Part shown: positions 1-9,196 of the stretch, piece by piece
Numbering within the stretch: the stretch's first letter is position 1
Layout: the number at the start of each line of letters is the position of its first letter
Origin: UBA4802 sp964509195
GTDB lineage: Bacteria; Spirochaetota; UBA4802; UB4802
Direction: 5' to 3'
Assembly (NCBI GenBank): GCA_964509195.1
Contig: CAZDWJ010000013.1
Span: 1-64,000 of the forward strand
Length of the DNA stretch: 64,000 nucleotides
Notes under the pieces: generated by a model
Databases searched by the model: none
Told to the model about the DNA's origin: nothing
What the model saw: the letters and a program-made list of their open reading frames with translations, nothing else
Position numbers and translations under genes: made by a program

Positions 1-909
1 AATGTGCTGTCTATTATTTTAACAGCACGGGTGCTGGGATTAGAAATTGGGATTGCGCGAGCTGTTGGTGCAATTCTTTTTAGTGTGGTGATTGGTGCAT
101 TAATGTACCTTATTTTCAGGAAAGAGGAAATGCAAAAAGCAAGGGCAATGATGAATATGCCTAAACCTGAGAATTCGCGCCCACTGTGGCAAACTGTTAT
201 CTATTTCTTTTTGATGGTGACAATAGTGGTATTTGCAAACTGGGGAAAGCCTGCAACTTCTGGAGGGTTGTGGTATACAATCTTCAGCTACAAATGGGAA
301 ATCACTGCTGTTTCTTCAGTTTTTTTTGGGCTTACTCTTGGTGCGTGGTTTGGTGTGAAGTGGTGGAAGATATGTGTTGCATTTGCTGTGGTGGGGACAC
401 TGGGCGTATATTACCAGCATGAACCGATTATTCCATTTGCTACAGGAATAGTAGCACTCATATTAATTACTGCAACAGAAAAAGAAGAAATGATAACCTG
501 GCTACAGCAGACCTGGTCATTTGCCAAACAGATATTGCCACTTCTTTTAGGCGGAGTGCTTGTAGCAGGATTTTTGTTAGGCCGTCATGGCCATGAAGGA
601 ATTATCCCATCAGAGTGGGTAAGTGGTGCTGTTGGGGGTAATTCCGTGTTTGCTAATTTCTTCTCTTCACTGGTGGGTGCGTTCATGTACTTTGCTACAC
701 TCACCGAAGTTCCAATTTTGCAAGGCTTGCTTGGCAGCGGCATGGGATATGGCCCAGCACTAGCGCTGCTTTTAGCAGGGCCAGCATTGTCGCTTCCAAA
801 CATGCTTGTTATACGCAGCGTCATAGGTACCAAAAAGACTGTTATCTATGTGTCTCTGGTTGTCATCATGGCAACGATAACCGGGCTATTGTTTGGTATG
901 ATGTTTTGA
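1..909 (+). CDS. Permease of the ArsP/YraQ (DUF318) type, 5' end missing
   Basis: The reading frame is open through base 1, so the N-terminus lies outside the window; about 302 residues remain. A multi-spanning membrane protein: several hydrophobic segments surround a cytoplasmic basic linker (residues about 40-60), and a second half carries the glycine/proline-rich TEVPILQGLLGSGMG and GPALSLPNML segments that resemble the second repeat of DUF318 permeases. Members of this family export organoarsenicals or other substrates and often sit beside small redox-active thioredoxins, as here (gene at 2065). Substrate is inference; arsC lies 4 kb downstream. Family assignment is from recalled motifs. 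Confidence 0.75.
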   Translation, partial: NVLSIILTARVLGLEIGIARAVGAILFSVVIGALMYLIFRKEEMQKARAMMNMPKPENSRPLWQTVIYFFLMVTIVVFANWGKPATSGGLWYTIFSYKWEITAVSSVFFGLTLGAWFGVKWWKICVAFAVVGTLGVYYQHEPIIPFATGIVALILITATEKEEMITWLQQTWSFAKQILPLLLGGVLVAGFLLGRHGHEGIIPSEWVSGAVGGNSVFANFFSSLVGAFMYFATLTEVPILQGLLGSGMGYGPALALLLAGPALSLPNMLVIRSVIGTKKTVIYVSLVVIMATITGLLFGMMF

Positions 910-974
910 TGTGATATACAGCAGGTGTTTGTTAAAGATTAAAAGATGAAATCCAATTTTAGAGGTATAAAAAT

Positions 975-2051
975 ATGATTAAAAAGATTTTCCTTGCTGT
1001 TGGTTTTTGGGCGATAGTTACAGGATATGGATTTGCAGAAGAAAATAAGATGCCTGTGACTATCTCTGGTGTTGGCTTCCTTGAATGGAAAAAGGACATC
1101 CAGAAGTCGGATGGAAATGAATGTGAGAACACTTTTGCCATCAACCGTGTGTATCTCAATTTCACAAAAAAGTTTGATGACGTGTGGAGTATGCGTGTTA
1201 CCACCGATATAGGGCAGGTAGAAAGTGAGAGTACTAACGAATACACAGAAGCTGATGATACAACTGATTCAAAAGTAAAATCAAAAACAAACAATTATAC
1301 AGTGTTTCTTAAATTTGCCTATATTCAGGCAGCACAACAATATGGTATCGTCGGCTATTCATTGCAGTGCGGCATGGTTGGAACGCCACTCTTAAACTAC
1401 GTTGATGGCCAGAGTGACTACCGATGGATACAGCAGAATTATTTTGATAATGCAAAGGATGTAATTAACACCACAGTTGATTATTCAGCTGATTTAGGAG
1501 TCAAAGCCGATGTTTCCTTGTTTAAAGTGGTTACACTAACAGGAGCTATCACCAATGGTGAAGGTTTTAAGCATGTCAGTGAAATTGATGATGGGAAAGC
1601 CTACTATGGCATGCTTGCAGTTAACCTGCTTGAACATTTTAGCCTTATAGCGTTCAACCGTTATTGTGTGACAAATGATAACGATAGGTCAGACAACTAT
1701 ATCAACAATACTGCATTTGGTGCATTCTATACACAGGATGTTATAAAAATTGGTGGCGTATATGCTTTTCCTGTTCAGGAAATTGAAGGTGCAAAAACTA
1801 GATACGTAATTTTTGATAGCTATGTACATCTGGATTTTTCAGGCAATGGTAGAATTCCTGTTATTATGGTTGGTCGTTTTGGCTATGGCAAAAATGTTGA
1901 TGATAGTATCATAACAAAAATATATTCAGGAGGTATTGGATATCGTTTTAATGAAGCTGTGCGCGCTGTTGCGTATTATCAGCATAAGAAAAATGATTCA
2001 TTATCAAAGGCTGATAAAGTTAGTTATATTAAGTGTGGCATAAGTTTTTAA
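975..2051 (+). CDS. Porin-like outer-membrane beta-barrel protein
   Basis: 358 residues with a clear signal peptide (MIKKIFLAVGFWAIVTGYGFA, cleavage about residue 22). The mature part is a run of alternating aromatic/polar beta-strand segments (for example NRVYLNFTKKF) and ends in GISF, a terminal aromatic typical of outer-membrane barrels. It probably forms a diffusion channel or substrate-binding porin. It lies 65 bases after the permease and 13 bases before the thioredoxin gene, so the three are probably one transcript. The signal-peptide codons contain one copy of the dispersed GGCGATAGTTAC word (1010-1021). Exact family not recognised. Confidence 0.7.
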   Translation: MIKKIFLAVGFWAIVTGYGFAEENKMPVTISGVGFLEWKKDIQKSDGNECENTFAINRVYLNFTKKFDDVWSMRVTTDIGQVESESTNEYTEADDTTDSKVKSKTNNYTVFLKFAYIQAAQQYGIVGYSLQCGMVGTPLLNYVDGQSDYRWIQQNYFDNAKDVINTTVDYSADLGVKADVSLFKVVTLTGAITNGEGFKHVSEIDDGKAYYGMLAVNLLEHFSLIAFNRYCVTNDNDRSDNYINNTAFGAFYTQDVIKIGGVYAFPVQEIEGAKTRYVIFDSYVHLDFSGNGRIPVIMVGRFGYGKNVDDSIITKIYSGGIGYRFNEAVRAVAYYQHKKNDSLSKADKVSYIKCGISF

Positions 2052-2064
2052 GGAGGTAAATAGT

Positions 2065-2298
2065 TTGAAAAAGTTTGAAATTCTGGGTACCGGTTGCCCA
2101 AAGTGCAATATGTTACAAAATGTAACCGAACAGGCTGCCAGGGAATTAGGCCTTGAGTATGAATTAAAAAAAGTCAGTGATATCAAGCAGATAATGAACT
2201 ACGGTGTTATGATGACACCAGCGCTTGTTGTTGATGGACAGGTGAAGGTAGCTGGCAAAGTTCCATCGCTAGATGAGATTAAGAAATTACTACAGTAA
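2065..2298 (+). CDS. Small thioredoxin-fold protein (redox-active disulfide protein)
   Basis: 77 residues. The thioredoxin-like CPKC motif is at residues 10-13 and the cis-proline region reads MMTPALVVDG. Length and pattern match the small 'redox-active disulfide protein 2' family, often coupled to ArsP-type permeases. Start is TTG at 2065, chosen because a strong AGGAGGT (2051-2057) sits seven bases upstream; that ribosome site overlaps the stop codon of the porin gene, so the two are translated from one message. Likely supplies reducing power for the metalloid-handling genes around it (inference). Confidence 0.85.
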   Translation: MKKFEILGTGCPKCNMLQNVTEQAARELGLEYELKKVSDIKQIMNYGVMMTPALVVDGQVKVAGKVPSLDEIKKLLQ

Positions 2299-2303
2299 CT
2301 AAT

Positions 2304-3392
2304 ATGTGCTTTGAATGGATGGGCAGGCTGGAAACGCAACATGTAGCCAGCGAAATTTCACAGGTGTATATAGAGCTTTCCACTGCCTGCAATCTTACAT
2401 GCACCACCTGTGTTCGTTATTCCATTAATAATTTTGCGATAGCTCATATCAAAAAGCCCTTGATGGCAAAGATTATTGCACAATTGCGCATGTTACAGAG
2501 CCTGCAGCGCATTGTGCTTTTAGGCTTTGGCGAAGCGTTGTGCCATCCTGATTTACAGAGATACCTTGTGGAGCTTGCAACATTAAAGGTGCCGATAGTT
2601 CTTGTCACAAATGGCATGCTTATAGATACAACACTGGCAGAACTTTTTGTAGATCTTCCAATTGATGCTGTGTACATATCCATTGATGACACAGCAGGGA
2701 TAAAGCCTGTAATACGAAGAGGGAGTGATGTAGCAGCACCCCTTGCGGCTATCGAGATGATAAACAAAATAAAAAAAGAAAAAAAGTCTCACAAACCATT
2801 GATAGGCATTGAAAGCGTTGCCACAACACATAACGTCGAAGCCATCCCAAAAATTATCAGTGAAGCAAAAAAGGCAGGTGCAGAAAGTTTTGTGCTGAGT
2901 AATGTATTCCCCTATACAGAGAGTATGAAAAATGCAATTGTATATTCAAGGGATGGTAAATACGATAGATTAAAAAAGCTACGCGCTATGTTTTCATTGG
3001 ATTTAAATGTAGTTGTTGCTGGTGGTAGCGCGTCGGTGCTGCGATGCTGTCCATTTATTGAAAAAGGCACTCTATTTATTACGGTTAATGGCGATGTTGC
3101 CCCTTGCCCAGAATTGGCCTATACACATACTGCATATTATTTTGGTAATCCACGTGTTCATATACAGCATAGATTTGGCAATGTAGGTAAAGATTCCATC
3201 AATACTATATGGAATAGTGAAGAGTTTACACGTTTCAGAAATACATTCAGGTATTACGAGTTTCCTGATTGCTCTTTATGTATAGAACCGGATATGTGCT
3301 ATCATCGAACGGTAGAAAATAAGGATTGTTACTGGAATACTTCCCCATGCGGAGAGTGTTTGTGGGCTAAAGGAATTGTACTGTGCCCATAA
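2304..3392 (+). CDS. Radical SAM protein with SPASM-like C-terminal cysteines
   Basis: 362 residues. The radical-SAM cluster motif CNLTCTTC (CX3CX2C) starts near residue 33, and a GFGEALCHPD segment follows at the usual glycine-rich SAM-binding position. The last 60 residues hold about ten cysteines arranged as in SPASM/twitch auxiliary Fe-S domains. It resembles cofactor- or peptide-modifying radical SAM enzymes; no substrate peptide gene is visible nearby. It starts five bases after the thioredoxin stop without an obvious ribosome site, suggesting translational coupling. Linked to the permease-porin-thioredoxin operon. Specific function unknown. Confidence 0.75.
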   Translation: MCFEWMGRLETQHVASEISQVYIELSTACNLTCTTCVRYSINNFAIAHIKKPLMAKIIAQLRMLQSLQRIVLLGFGEALCHPDLQRYLVELATLKVPIVLVTNGMLIDTTLAELFVDLPIDAVYISIDDTAGIKPVIRRGSDVAAPLAAIEMINKIKKEKKSHKPLIGIESVATTHNVEAIPKIISEAKKAGAESFVLSNVFPYTESMKNAIVYSRDGKYDRLKKLRAMFSLDLNVVVAGGSASVLRCCPFIEKGTLFITVNGDVAPCPELAYTHTAYYFGNPRVHIQHRFGNVGKDSINTIWNSEEFTRFRNTFRYYEFPDCSLCIEPDMCYHRTVENKDCYWNTSPCGECLWAKGIVLCP

Positions 3393-3461
3393 TAGGTATC
3401 AGTGAGTTCCCTAAAAGAGAATTCTTCTTAACAATGAGAATATGATGAACATAATGTATAA

Positions 3462-3746
3462 ATGCTAGTAATAGCCAGAAGGACATTAGTTGATTTTTGT
3501 AAAAAAATCATGATGCTAAAGGACAGATTAAGGCTTGGTATAGGGAAATAAAACATGCTAAATTAAGAAAAATTTTCAGCTATTAAAACACAGTACCAAA
3601 ATGCAAGTATTATAAAATCAAGTAGAGTTGTATGTAATATTTGTAGGGACAAATACAGGCTGGTTGTAAAAATACATTATGAAACGCAAATTGTGTTTAT
3701 ACAATTCATTGGAACATATGAAAAATACGATTAGATTAATGTATAG
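3462..3746 (+). pseudogene. higB: Broken HigB-family toxin gene
   Basis: No intact ORF, but three frames in succession give one HigB-like protein. From ATG 3462: MLVIARRTLVDFCKK. After the A7 tract at 3501-3507 a one-base shift gives HDAKGQIKAWYREIKHAK. After a second A tract (about 3568-3572) another shift gives FSAIKTQYQNASII and then RVVCNICRDKYRLVVKIHY followed by IVFIQFIGTYEKYD. An in-frame TAG at 3732 comes where the family normally continues. These blocks match the RelE/HigB mRNA-interferase family closely in order and spacing. Both frameshifts are single-base length changes in A tracts, so decay (or sequencing error) is the cause. Confidence 0.8.
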
Positions 3747-3751
3747 GAAAT

Positions 3752-3901
3752 ATGATGATACATATTAAACCAATGAAAAATCAAAAAGAGTATAGGCTGG
3801 CACTGAAAAAGATTGAACAACTGATGGATGCACATCCAGATAGTGCGGAAATAAATGAAAGAAAATCTAAACAATTAAAACAGTCCAGATTAAAATCATA
3901 A
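3752..3901 (+). pseudogene. higA: Truncated HigA-family antitoxin gene
   Basis: A 49-codon ORF begins MMIHIKPMKNQKEYRLALKK and continues IEQLMDAHPDSAE. This is the N-terminal dimerisation segment of HigA-type antitoxins (pattern IKPIKTEKDYExALKRIEELMDAxPGTPE). The family then has a helix-turn-helix of about 60 residues; here the frame leaves the family at INERKSK and stops at 3899, so the DNA-binding half is lost. It follows the broken higB in the usual toxin-antitoxin order. From 3902 to 3959 nothing else is seen. Confidence 0.75.
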
Positions 3902-3959
3902 TCACCACAGACAAGTATGCGTGTTCTTCTCTGCAGTGATTATGGTAGTAAAAAAAAAT

Positions 3960-4907
3960 TTACAAGAAGCTTGTTACGGAAAAATTAGCATACCATTTTC
4001 TATCAGGTGTATCGGGGAGGTCTTTATTGTATTGTGTATACACTGGTATGGATACTGAAGCTTTCACAGCAACAACAGAATAGATTCTAAACAAAGTACC
4101 AACAATAACATCTGATGTCTTCAATGCATCATTCAGTCCAAATGAAGATCCCCAGGAATCATGGATCGTTGTTTCATTTATATTTATATAGTTAATTTTT
4201 ACAAAACCTTTAATAGAATCCCATGTATACTCAAATCCCGCTAATGCACCGTATACGTTTCCTCTATCAATTTTGTTAGAATCTATTTCTGCGTTTTCGT
4301 ACACAATACCCAATGCACTGCCATAGAGGCGTAAGTTTTCAACTGGTACATACGAAAAAGATTGAGAAATGGAATATGAGCGTGATCCACTTCCTAAAGG
4401 AGTTAGGACGCCGTTATCTTCTTCTTTTTCATTACCTGTGGGGAAGGTAACTGCTATTGATGTTATACTGTCAAATGCGTCTGAAAAAGAGTGCAGATAT
4501 GAAGCACCAGCTTTAATATCACCCCATCCACTGGCTTTAAATGTGGTAGAAGACCAGTTATTTTTTACTTCCCTGTACACATACGGTATTGATAATTCAA
4601 ATTTTAGCTTTGACCATAGCGTATATGATAGCGGGATGGAATAAATCTTTGTATAATCAGAATAATGGGATGCAATGCCCACACTGGTTGTTTTCCCCAG
4701 TTGCTGCAAATCATGAGGCATTAATACAACATCATTGGTGATGATTGAATCAATAACCACTGTATCAGCCTTATACATGGTTACTTCAGTAGCTCCTTCA
4801 CTGTCTGGAGGAACGTAATATTGAGCTTGTGAAGGTGTTGTTGATAGCAAAAGACACAACATCATTATGAAACAACATGATAGTGCATAATAAGTTGTTT
4901 TAGCCAT
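3960..4907 (-). CDS. Outer-membrane protein of the phenol-pathway MetA-like (PF13557-type) family
   Basis: 315 residues from the preferred ATG at 4907: AAGGAG lies nine bases upstream of it, whereas it abuts the alternative ATG at 4916. Signal peptide MAKTTYYALSCCFIMMLCLLL ending SQAQ. The mature protein is beta-barrel-like; GWGDIKAGASY and VTFPTGNEKEED then LGSGSRSYSIS resemble the conserved core of the family annotated 'putative MetA-pathway of phenol degradation'/SphA-like transporters. Function is probably substrate uptake or envelope structure. Divergently oriented from arsC. Confidence 0.6.
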   Translation of the reverse strand: MAKTTYYALSCCFIMMLCLLLSTTPSQAQYYVPPDSEGATEVTMYKADTVVIDSIITNDVVLMPHDLQQLGKTTSVGIASHYSDYTKIYSIPLSYTLWSKLKFELSIPYVYREVKNNWSSTTFKASGWGDIKAGASYLHSFSDAFDSITSIAVTFPTGNEKEEDNGVLTPLGSGSRSYSISQSFSYVPVENLRLYGSALGIVYENAEIDSNKIDRGNVYGALAGFEYTWDSIKGFVKINYININETTIHDSWGSSFGLNDALKTSDVIVGTLFRIYSVVAVKASVSIPVYTQYNKDLPDTPDRKWYANFSVTSFL

Positions 4908-5122
4908 AGATCTCATCTCCTTAAAAATAGATTGAATTGATTGTAGAAATTTTGTAAAAAAAAATAACCTGTCAATAATTAATTCGCTTGATATTGATAA
5001 TGTAATGTTAAATTAATAATATCTTAACAAAATATTTATATTTTGTTTTAGTATGTGATATTATAAAAAAAGCTATCGTTATAAACATACAGTATTTAAA
5101 ACGTAACAAGTAAGAGGAATAT

Positions 5123-5578
5123 ATGCAAAAAAGGATATCTATTTTATTTCTTTGCACCGGTAACTCCTGCCGTAGCCAGATGGCTGAAGGTTTTGCCAAT
5201 GCACTGCGCGGCGATGTTATTGAGGCATATTCTGCCGGATTGGAGCCAAAAGGGCTTGATCCCAATGCCATTGTAGTAATGAAAGAAGCTGGTGTTGATA
5301 TATCCCGCCATACTTCAAAGCATGTTAATGAGTTAAAAGACAAACACTTTGACTATGTTATTACTGTATGTGGGCATGCAAACGAAAACTGCCCACTTTT
5401 TCCGGGGAAAACAAAGGTTTTACACCGTGGATTTGAAGATCCGCCACAGTTAGCAAAAAACGCAAAGACTAAGGAAGAAGCGTTGCAACACTACAGGCGT
5501 GTCCGCGATCAAATAAAGGAATTCATTCTTGAGCTCCCCGGATGGCTTGATAAGGAGACTGAATTTATTATTAATTAG
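5123..5578 (+). CDS. arsC: Arsenate reductase, thioredoxin-coupled (low-MW phosphatase fold)
   Basis: 151 residues. The P-loop CTGNSCRS (nucleophile Cys11, Arg17) and the redox pair Cys83/Cys90 (CGHANENC) match the S. aureus-type ArsC triad C10/C82/C89. A DPP (FEDPPQ) general-acid region follows. It reduces arsenate to arsenite in the cytoplasm, with thioredoxin regenerating the disulfide. Ribosome site AGAGG about nine bases upstream of ATG. It faces the phosphatase gene on the other strand with only eight bases between stop codons. Confidence 0.93.
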   Translation: MQKRISILFLCTGNSCRSQMAEGFANALRGDVIEAYSAGLEPKGLDPNAIVVMKEAGVDISRHTSKHVNELKDKHFDYVITVCGHANENCPLFPGKTKVLHRGFEDPPQLAKNAKTKEEALQHYRRVRDQIKEFILELPGWLDKETEFIIN

Positions 5579-5586
5579 CGTAATAC

Positions 5587-6957
5587 TTATATTTCCACAA
5601 CAATGACACAGATATCATCATTGATGTAATCGTTGGAAAAATGAGTATGCACGTATTCTTTAATTTTTTGAACTAATTCTTGAGCTGTAAGAGTGCTGTT
5701 TTGCGTTAAGATATCAGTAAATCTGGTAGTATCCACACCCTTGTTAGAAGTAAAATTATATAGCTCAACGATGCCATCAGTATATAGTATCACTTTTGCA
5801 CCTTTTTTTAATTTGATAGATAAATTTGAAAAATATTTCCCTTTTTTAATAAGTTCTCTTTTTTTTAGTATACCTATAGGAAAGGGTTTTCCTGTTTTGG
5901 GGAGTTCATCCAGAGTGCCATCTTTATGTATAATGACAGGTGGATAATGAGCAGCATTACTGTAGTGTAATTCTTTTCTGGTAAAGTCAATGATACAATA
6001 CAGGGCTGTGACAAAGTTTGTCCCTATGTTTCCGGTAAGATATTCATTGAGATAGTACAGTAATTTATCGGGTTTTAAGTAATATTTTTTTCCAACTATG
6101 AGATAGTGTTTAAGCAAAGCAGTTATGAATGCTGAGGAAATGCCATGCCCTGTGACATCGCTTAAGAATATACCAATTTTATTTTTTGTTTTATCCAGAG
6201 GGATAAAATCATAAAAATCGCCGCCCAAATTATAATATGGTCTGTAATACAATGAAATTTTAGTAGTTGGCGGGGTTGGCGGCATGATAAAACGGTGTAA
6301 TTGCGATGCAAACGCCAGTTCTCTTTCCATAGTAAATTTGTAACTGCTGAGCATTTCTTCCTTTGCTTCAAGTTTATGATTTAATAGGTAATCATTAAAA
6401 TTTCTGCGTTCGGTTATATAGGCTAAAAGGCTTAAAAAGAAAGCAGTTGCTATGGGATTTGATAGAGTGGTCCACTCATGTACGGTCATCTGGTTGTTGA
6501 TTGCTACGAGTATAATTAAAAGTGAGAGTGGTACTGTCAGCAATATTGGCATGTACCGTATTGTTCCTGATGCAATGAGGAATGATACAATAAAAACAGT
6601 CTGGATGCCAGTTGAAACATTGGATAAATAGTATTCGGGAAATATGGGGTTGATAAAAATGTGATATGCAATCCCTATCATCATAAGTGTGCCTGATGCA
6701 AGGGTGATTGTGTAAAGGGGAATCACGTAGTTAAGGTATTTGTTGAGTATTGTTAATGATAGTATAGAGTATGTTCCAAACATGATTATGGGAATTAACC
6801 TGTACCACAGTGTAAAATCAAAATGTAGAATATATATATCCTGATACAGGAATAACGTAATAACAATAACAACAATTGGCGAAATAATTTTGCTTATTGT
6901 TAATGTTTTGTAGCATTGATCAATGTAATATTTTTGTTTAAGATTTTCAGTATCCAT
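5587..6957 (-). CDS. Membrane-anchored PP2C-type (SpoIIE/RsbU) serine phosphatase
   Basis: 456 residues. The N-terminal half has about six or seven transmembrane helices (residues about 20-190) and no recognised ligand domain. A short coiled segment (about 195-225) leads to a SpoIIE/PP2C domain with the metal-binding motifs GGDFYDFI, SDVTGHG and YTDGIVEL. Such enzymes dephosphorylate anti-anti-sigma factors or other serine-phosphorylated switch proteins in response to membrane signals. No partner STAS/kinase genes are next to it. Convergent with arsC; a 443-base spacer separates it from the next operon. Confidence 0.85.
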   Translation of the reverse strand: MDTENLKQKYYIDQCYKTLTISKIISPIVVIVITLFLYQDIYILHFDFTLWYRLIPIIMFGTYSILSLTILNKYLNYVIPLYTITLASGTLMMIGIAYHIFINPIFPEYYLSNVSTGIQTVFIVSFLIASGTIRYMPILLTVPLSLLIILVAINNQMTVHEWTTLSNPIATAFFLSLLAYITERRNFNDYLLNHKLEAKEEMLSSYKFTMERELAFASQLHRFIMPPTPPTTKISLYYRPYYNLGGDFYDFIPLDKTKNKIGIFLSDVTGHGISSAFITALLKHYLIVGKKYYLKPDKLLYYLNEYLTGNIGTNFVTALYCIIDFTRKELHYSNAAHYPPVIIHKDGTLDELPKTGKPFPIGILKKRELIKKGKYFSNLSIKLKKGAKVILYTDGIVELYNFTSNKGVDTTRFTDILTQNSTLTAQELVQKIKEYVHTHFSNDYINDDICVIVVEI

Positions 6958-7036
6958 ATACTTGTATCATGCTACATATAATTTTTCTATTATATCGATA
7001 ACATAACGCAGATATGTACTATTGTCAATAATACAA

Positions 7037-7250
7037 TTAATTTGTTAAAATTATTTTGGCATCCTTACCATTTTTGGGATGAAAATCATACAGGAATAGA
7101 AATTTTGCCTTTGCGTTAATTGCTTGCGTACAAACCTCAACCGGAATAATATCATTGCAGAATAAAGATTGTTCCCATAAAAATACCTCAGAGAGCGTTC
7201 CATTCTTTGCAATTGAACTTCATCAAATCATTAAGAAAAACAGATGATCC
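7037..7250 (-). pseudogene. Possible unrecognised gene fragment
   Basis: In this otherwise empty spacer the minus strand has a readable stretch ending at TAA 7039: LSEVFLWEQSLFCNDIIPVE, then VCTQAINAKAKFLFLYDFHP and KNGKDAKIILTN. A one-base shift upstream would extend it with FLNDLMKFNCKEWNA. Composition looks protein-like but I do not recognise a family and there is no start or ribosome site. It may be chance. The rest of 6958-7300 shows nothing else. Confidence 0.25.
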
Positions 7251-7317
7251 ATGTTACCTACACTATTGATACACTTAGCTACATGCTCCTTTTGATAAAA
7301 ATGCTGCAATTTATCAC

Positions 7318-7345
7318 TTGACAAAATTATGTATGATTGTATTAC
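7318..7345 (+). promoter_or_regulatory. Likely sigma-70 promoter of the acyl-CoA operon
   Basis: TTGACA (7318-7323), 16 bases, then TATTAC (7340-7345), about 55 bases before the first ATG of the operon. A GAGCTATCGCC copy of the dispersed word lies in the leader (7367-7377). Sequence match only. Confidence 0.5.
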
Positions 7346-7400
7346 ATAATCAAAAGCTATTATAATGAGCTATCGCCACATACATATTAAGGAGGTTTAT

Positions 7401-8249
7401 ATGCCACTTAATGAAAAGGTAATTGGCAAAACATACAAATCCGATCCAGTAAAAATATCACAGCATGAAAGCATCTACTATGCTCTTGCCTATAATGAAG
7501 ACAATGACGCATACTTTGATAATCGTAGGACGGGCGGGATAATTGCGCCGCCTATGTATGCAGTATTTTATGCAGCAGGTCCAACCGCACAGATTATCTT
7601 TGATGCTGAAATCGGCATGAACATGATGTTTGTGGTGCACTATAGTCAGTACTTTGAGTGGTTAAAGGCTGTGAAACCTAATGATGAGGTCACCTCAGAA
7701 GGGACTATCACACATATTACCGTAAGAGAAAAAGGGAGTATATTAGGCTGGGAGACAGTTACTAGAAATCAGCATGGCGAAGTGGTGGTAAAAGCTAAAT
7801 GGGAATTCTTTGATAGAAGTGCTAGTTCAGGAAAGCCCGATGAAAAGGAAGAGCAATCTATTCCAGCACAGTTTGTGTTTGAAGACATAATGAAAGTGAA
7901 AAATGGACAGACGTATATATATGCTGAACCCTCAGGTGACCACAATCCCATTCATGTTGATGATGAGTTTGCAAAAAAGGTTGGATTGCCGGGAATTATC
8001 TTACAGGGGCTTTGCACTATGGCATTTACTCACAAGATGGCAGTAGACCACCTGACAGCTGATCGTGATCCATTAAAGGTAAAAGAATTATATGTACGGT
8101 TTGCACGTCCGGTACTTCCAGGGCAAACGCTTACGTTTAAAGGCTATACAATAGAAAAGCTTGAACAAAAAATTAAATATGGGATACTAGCGTTAAATAA
8201 TGATGGCAAGGATGTGCTGCGCAATGCGTGGTGCAGTGTTGCCGTATAA
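7401..8249 (+). CDS. MaoC-family (R)-specific enoyl-CoA hydratase / 3-hydroxyacyl-CoA dehydratase
   Basis: 282 residues, starting at ATG 7401 because AAGGAGG (7389-7395) is placed correctly there and not for the upstream in-frame ATG at 7365. Double hot-dog: an N-terminal FAS1-like half (about 1-140) and a C-terminal MaoC half with the hydratase-2 motif AEPSGDHNPIHVDDEFA (Asp/His pair) followed by GLPGIILQGLCTMAF. It hydrates 2-enoyl-CoA or dehydrates 3-hydroxyacyl-CoA. First gene of a four-gene operon with an SDR dehydrogenase, HMG-CoA-synthase-like protein and thiolase, that is, the steps of a beta-oxidation-like chain. Confidence 0.85.
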   Translation: MPLNEKVIGKTYKSDPVKISQHESIYYALAYNEDNDAYFDNRRTGGIIAPPMYAVFYAAGPTAQIIFDAEIGMNMMFVVHYSQYFEWLKAVKPNDEVTSEGTITHITVREKGSILGWETVTRNQHGEVVVKAKWEFFDRSASSGKPDEKEEQSIPAQFVFEDIMKVKNGQTYIYAEPSGDHNPIHVDDEFAKKVGLPGIILQGLCTMAFTHKMAVDHLTADRDPLKVKELYVRFARPVLPGQTLTFKGYTIEKLEQKIKYGILALNNDGKDVLRNAWCSVAV

Positions 8250-8273
8250 AAACAATTTTCATAGGAGGGTATT

Positions 8274-9173
8274 ATGGCTATACGATTTGATGGTAAAGTA
8301 GCTGTTGTGACGGGTGCAGGTTCTGGGTTGGGACGCACCTATGCACTGGAGTTTGCAAAACGTGGTGCCATGGTGGTTATCAATGATCTGGGGAGCTCAC
8401 GTGATGGTTCAGGTGCTAACAGCAGCGCAGCTGATGCCGTTGTGGAGGAGATCAAAAAAAGCGGTGGCAAAGCTGTTGCCAATTATGATTCAGTTGCTAC
8501 AGTGCAGGGTGGCGAGAATATCATTAAAATCGCTATGGATGCATTTGGCAGAGTAGATATTGTGGTAAATAACGCAGGGATACTTCGTGACAAGACTTTT
8601 GTGAAAATGACCGAGGATGAGTGGGATATTGTGCTGTCTGTGCACCTGCGCGGTGCGTTCTGTGTGACTGCACCAGCTTTTAAGATTATGCGCGAGCAGG
8701 GTTGGGGCAGGATTATCTTTACTGCATCAGGAGCAGGTCTTTATGGCAACTTTGGACAGACTAACTATGCGTCGGCAAAGATGGCGCTTGTTGGCCTTAT
8801 GAATGCGCTGAAATTAGAAGGTGCAAAGTATAATATTTTAGTTAACACGATAGCTCCGGTAGCAGCCTCACGTATGACAGAGGATGTGCTGCCAAAAGAA
8901 ATCTTTGAAAAATTGAAACCTGAATTTGTTACACCGCTCGTGATGTATTTGTGTTCAGATGAATGCAAGGATACTGGAATGATTTTTAACTGCGGTGGTG
9001 GATGGTACAGCCGCACTGCTATTATGTGTGCAAGCGGCACAATCATCCAGGGCAAAGAGGTTACTGCAGAAGACATCATGGCGCAGTGGAGCAAAATTAC
9101 TGACTTAAGTGATGCAAAACCTTTGAATAATATCGGCGATACATTTGCCTACATGGCACCATTGTTAAAATAG
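8274..9173 (+). CDS. SDR dehydrogenase resembling MFE-2 / 17-beta-HSD4 (3-hydroxyacyl-CoA dehydrogenase)
   Basis: 299 residues. Rossmann TGAGSGLG at 13-20, NNAG at 99-102 and the catalytic Ser152/Tyr165/Lys169 set (YASAK) are all present. The insert INDLGSSRDGSG and the phrase NAGILRDKTF are characteristic of the peroxisomal multifunctional-enzyme-2 dehydrogenase domain, which oxidises (3R)-hydroxyacyl-CoA. That matches the stereochemistry of the MaoC hydratase upstream. Ribosome site AGGAGG lies about seven bases before ATG. NAD(P) preference cannot be told reliably. Confidence 0.85.
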   Translation: MAIRFDGKVAVVTGAGSGLGRTYALEFAKRGAMVVINDLGSSRDGSGANSSAADAVVEEIKKSGGKAVANYDSVATVQGGENIIKIAMDAFGRVDIVVNNAGILRDKTFVKMTEDEWDIVLSVHLRGAFCVTAPAFKIMREQGWGRIIFTASGAGLYGNFGQTNYASAKMALVGLMNALKLEGAKYNILVNTIAPVAASRMTEDVLPKEIFEKLKPEFVTPLVMYLCSDECKDTGMIFNCGGGWYSRTAIMCASGTIIQGKEVTAEDIMAQWSKITDLSDAKPLNNIGDTFAYMAPLLK

Positions 9174-9196
9174 ATAAGAAGTACATTGTTTTCCTG

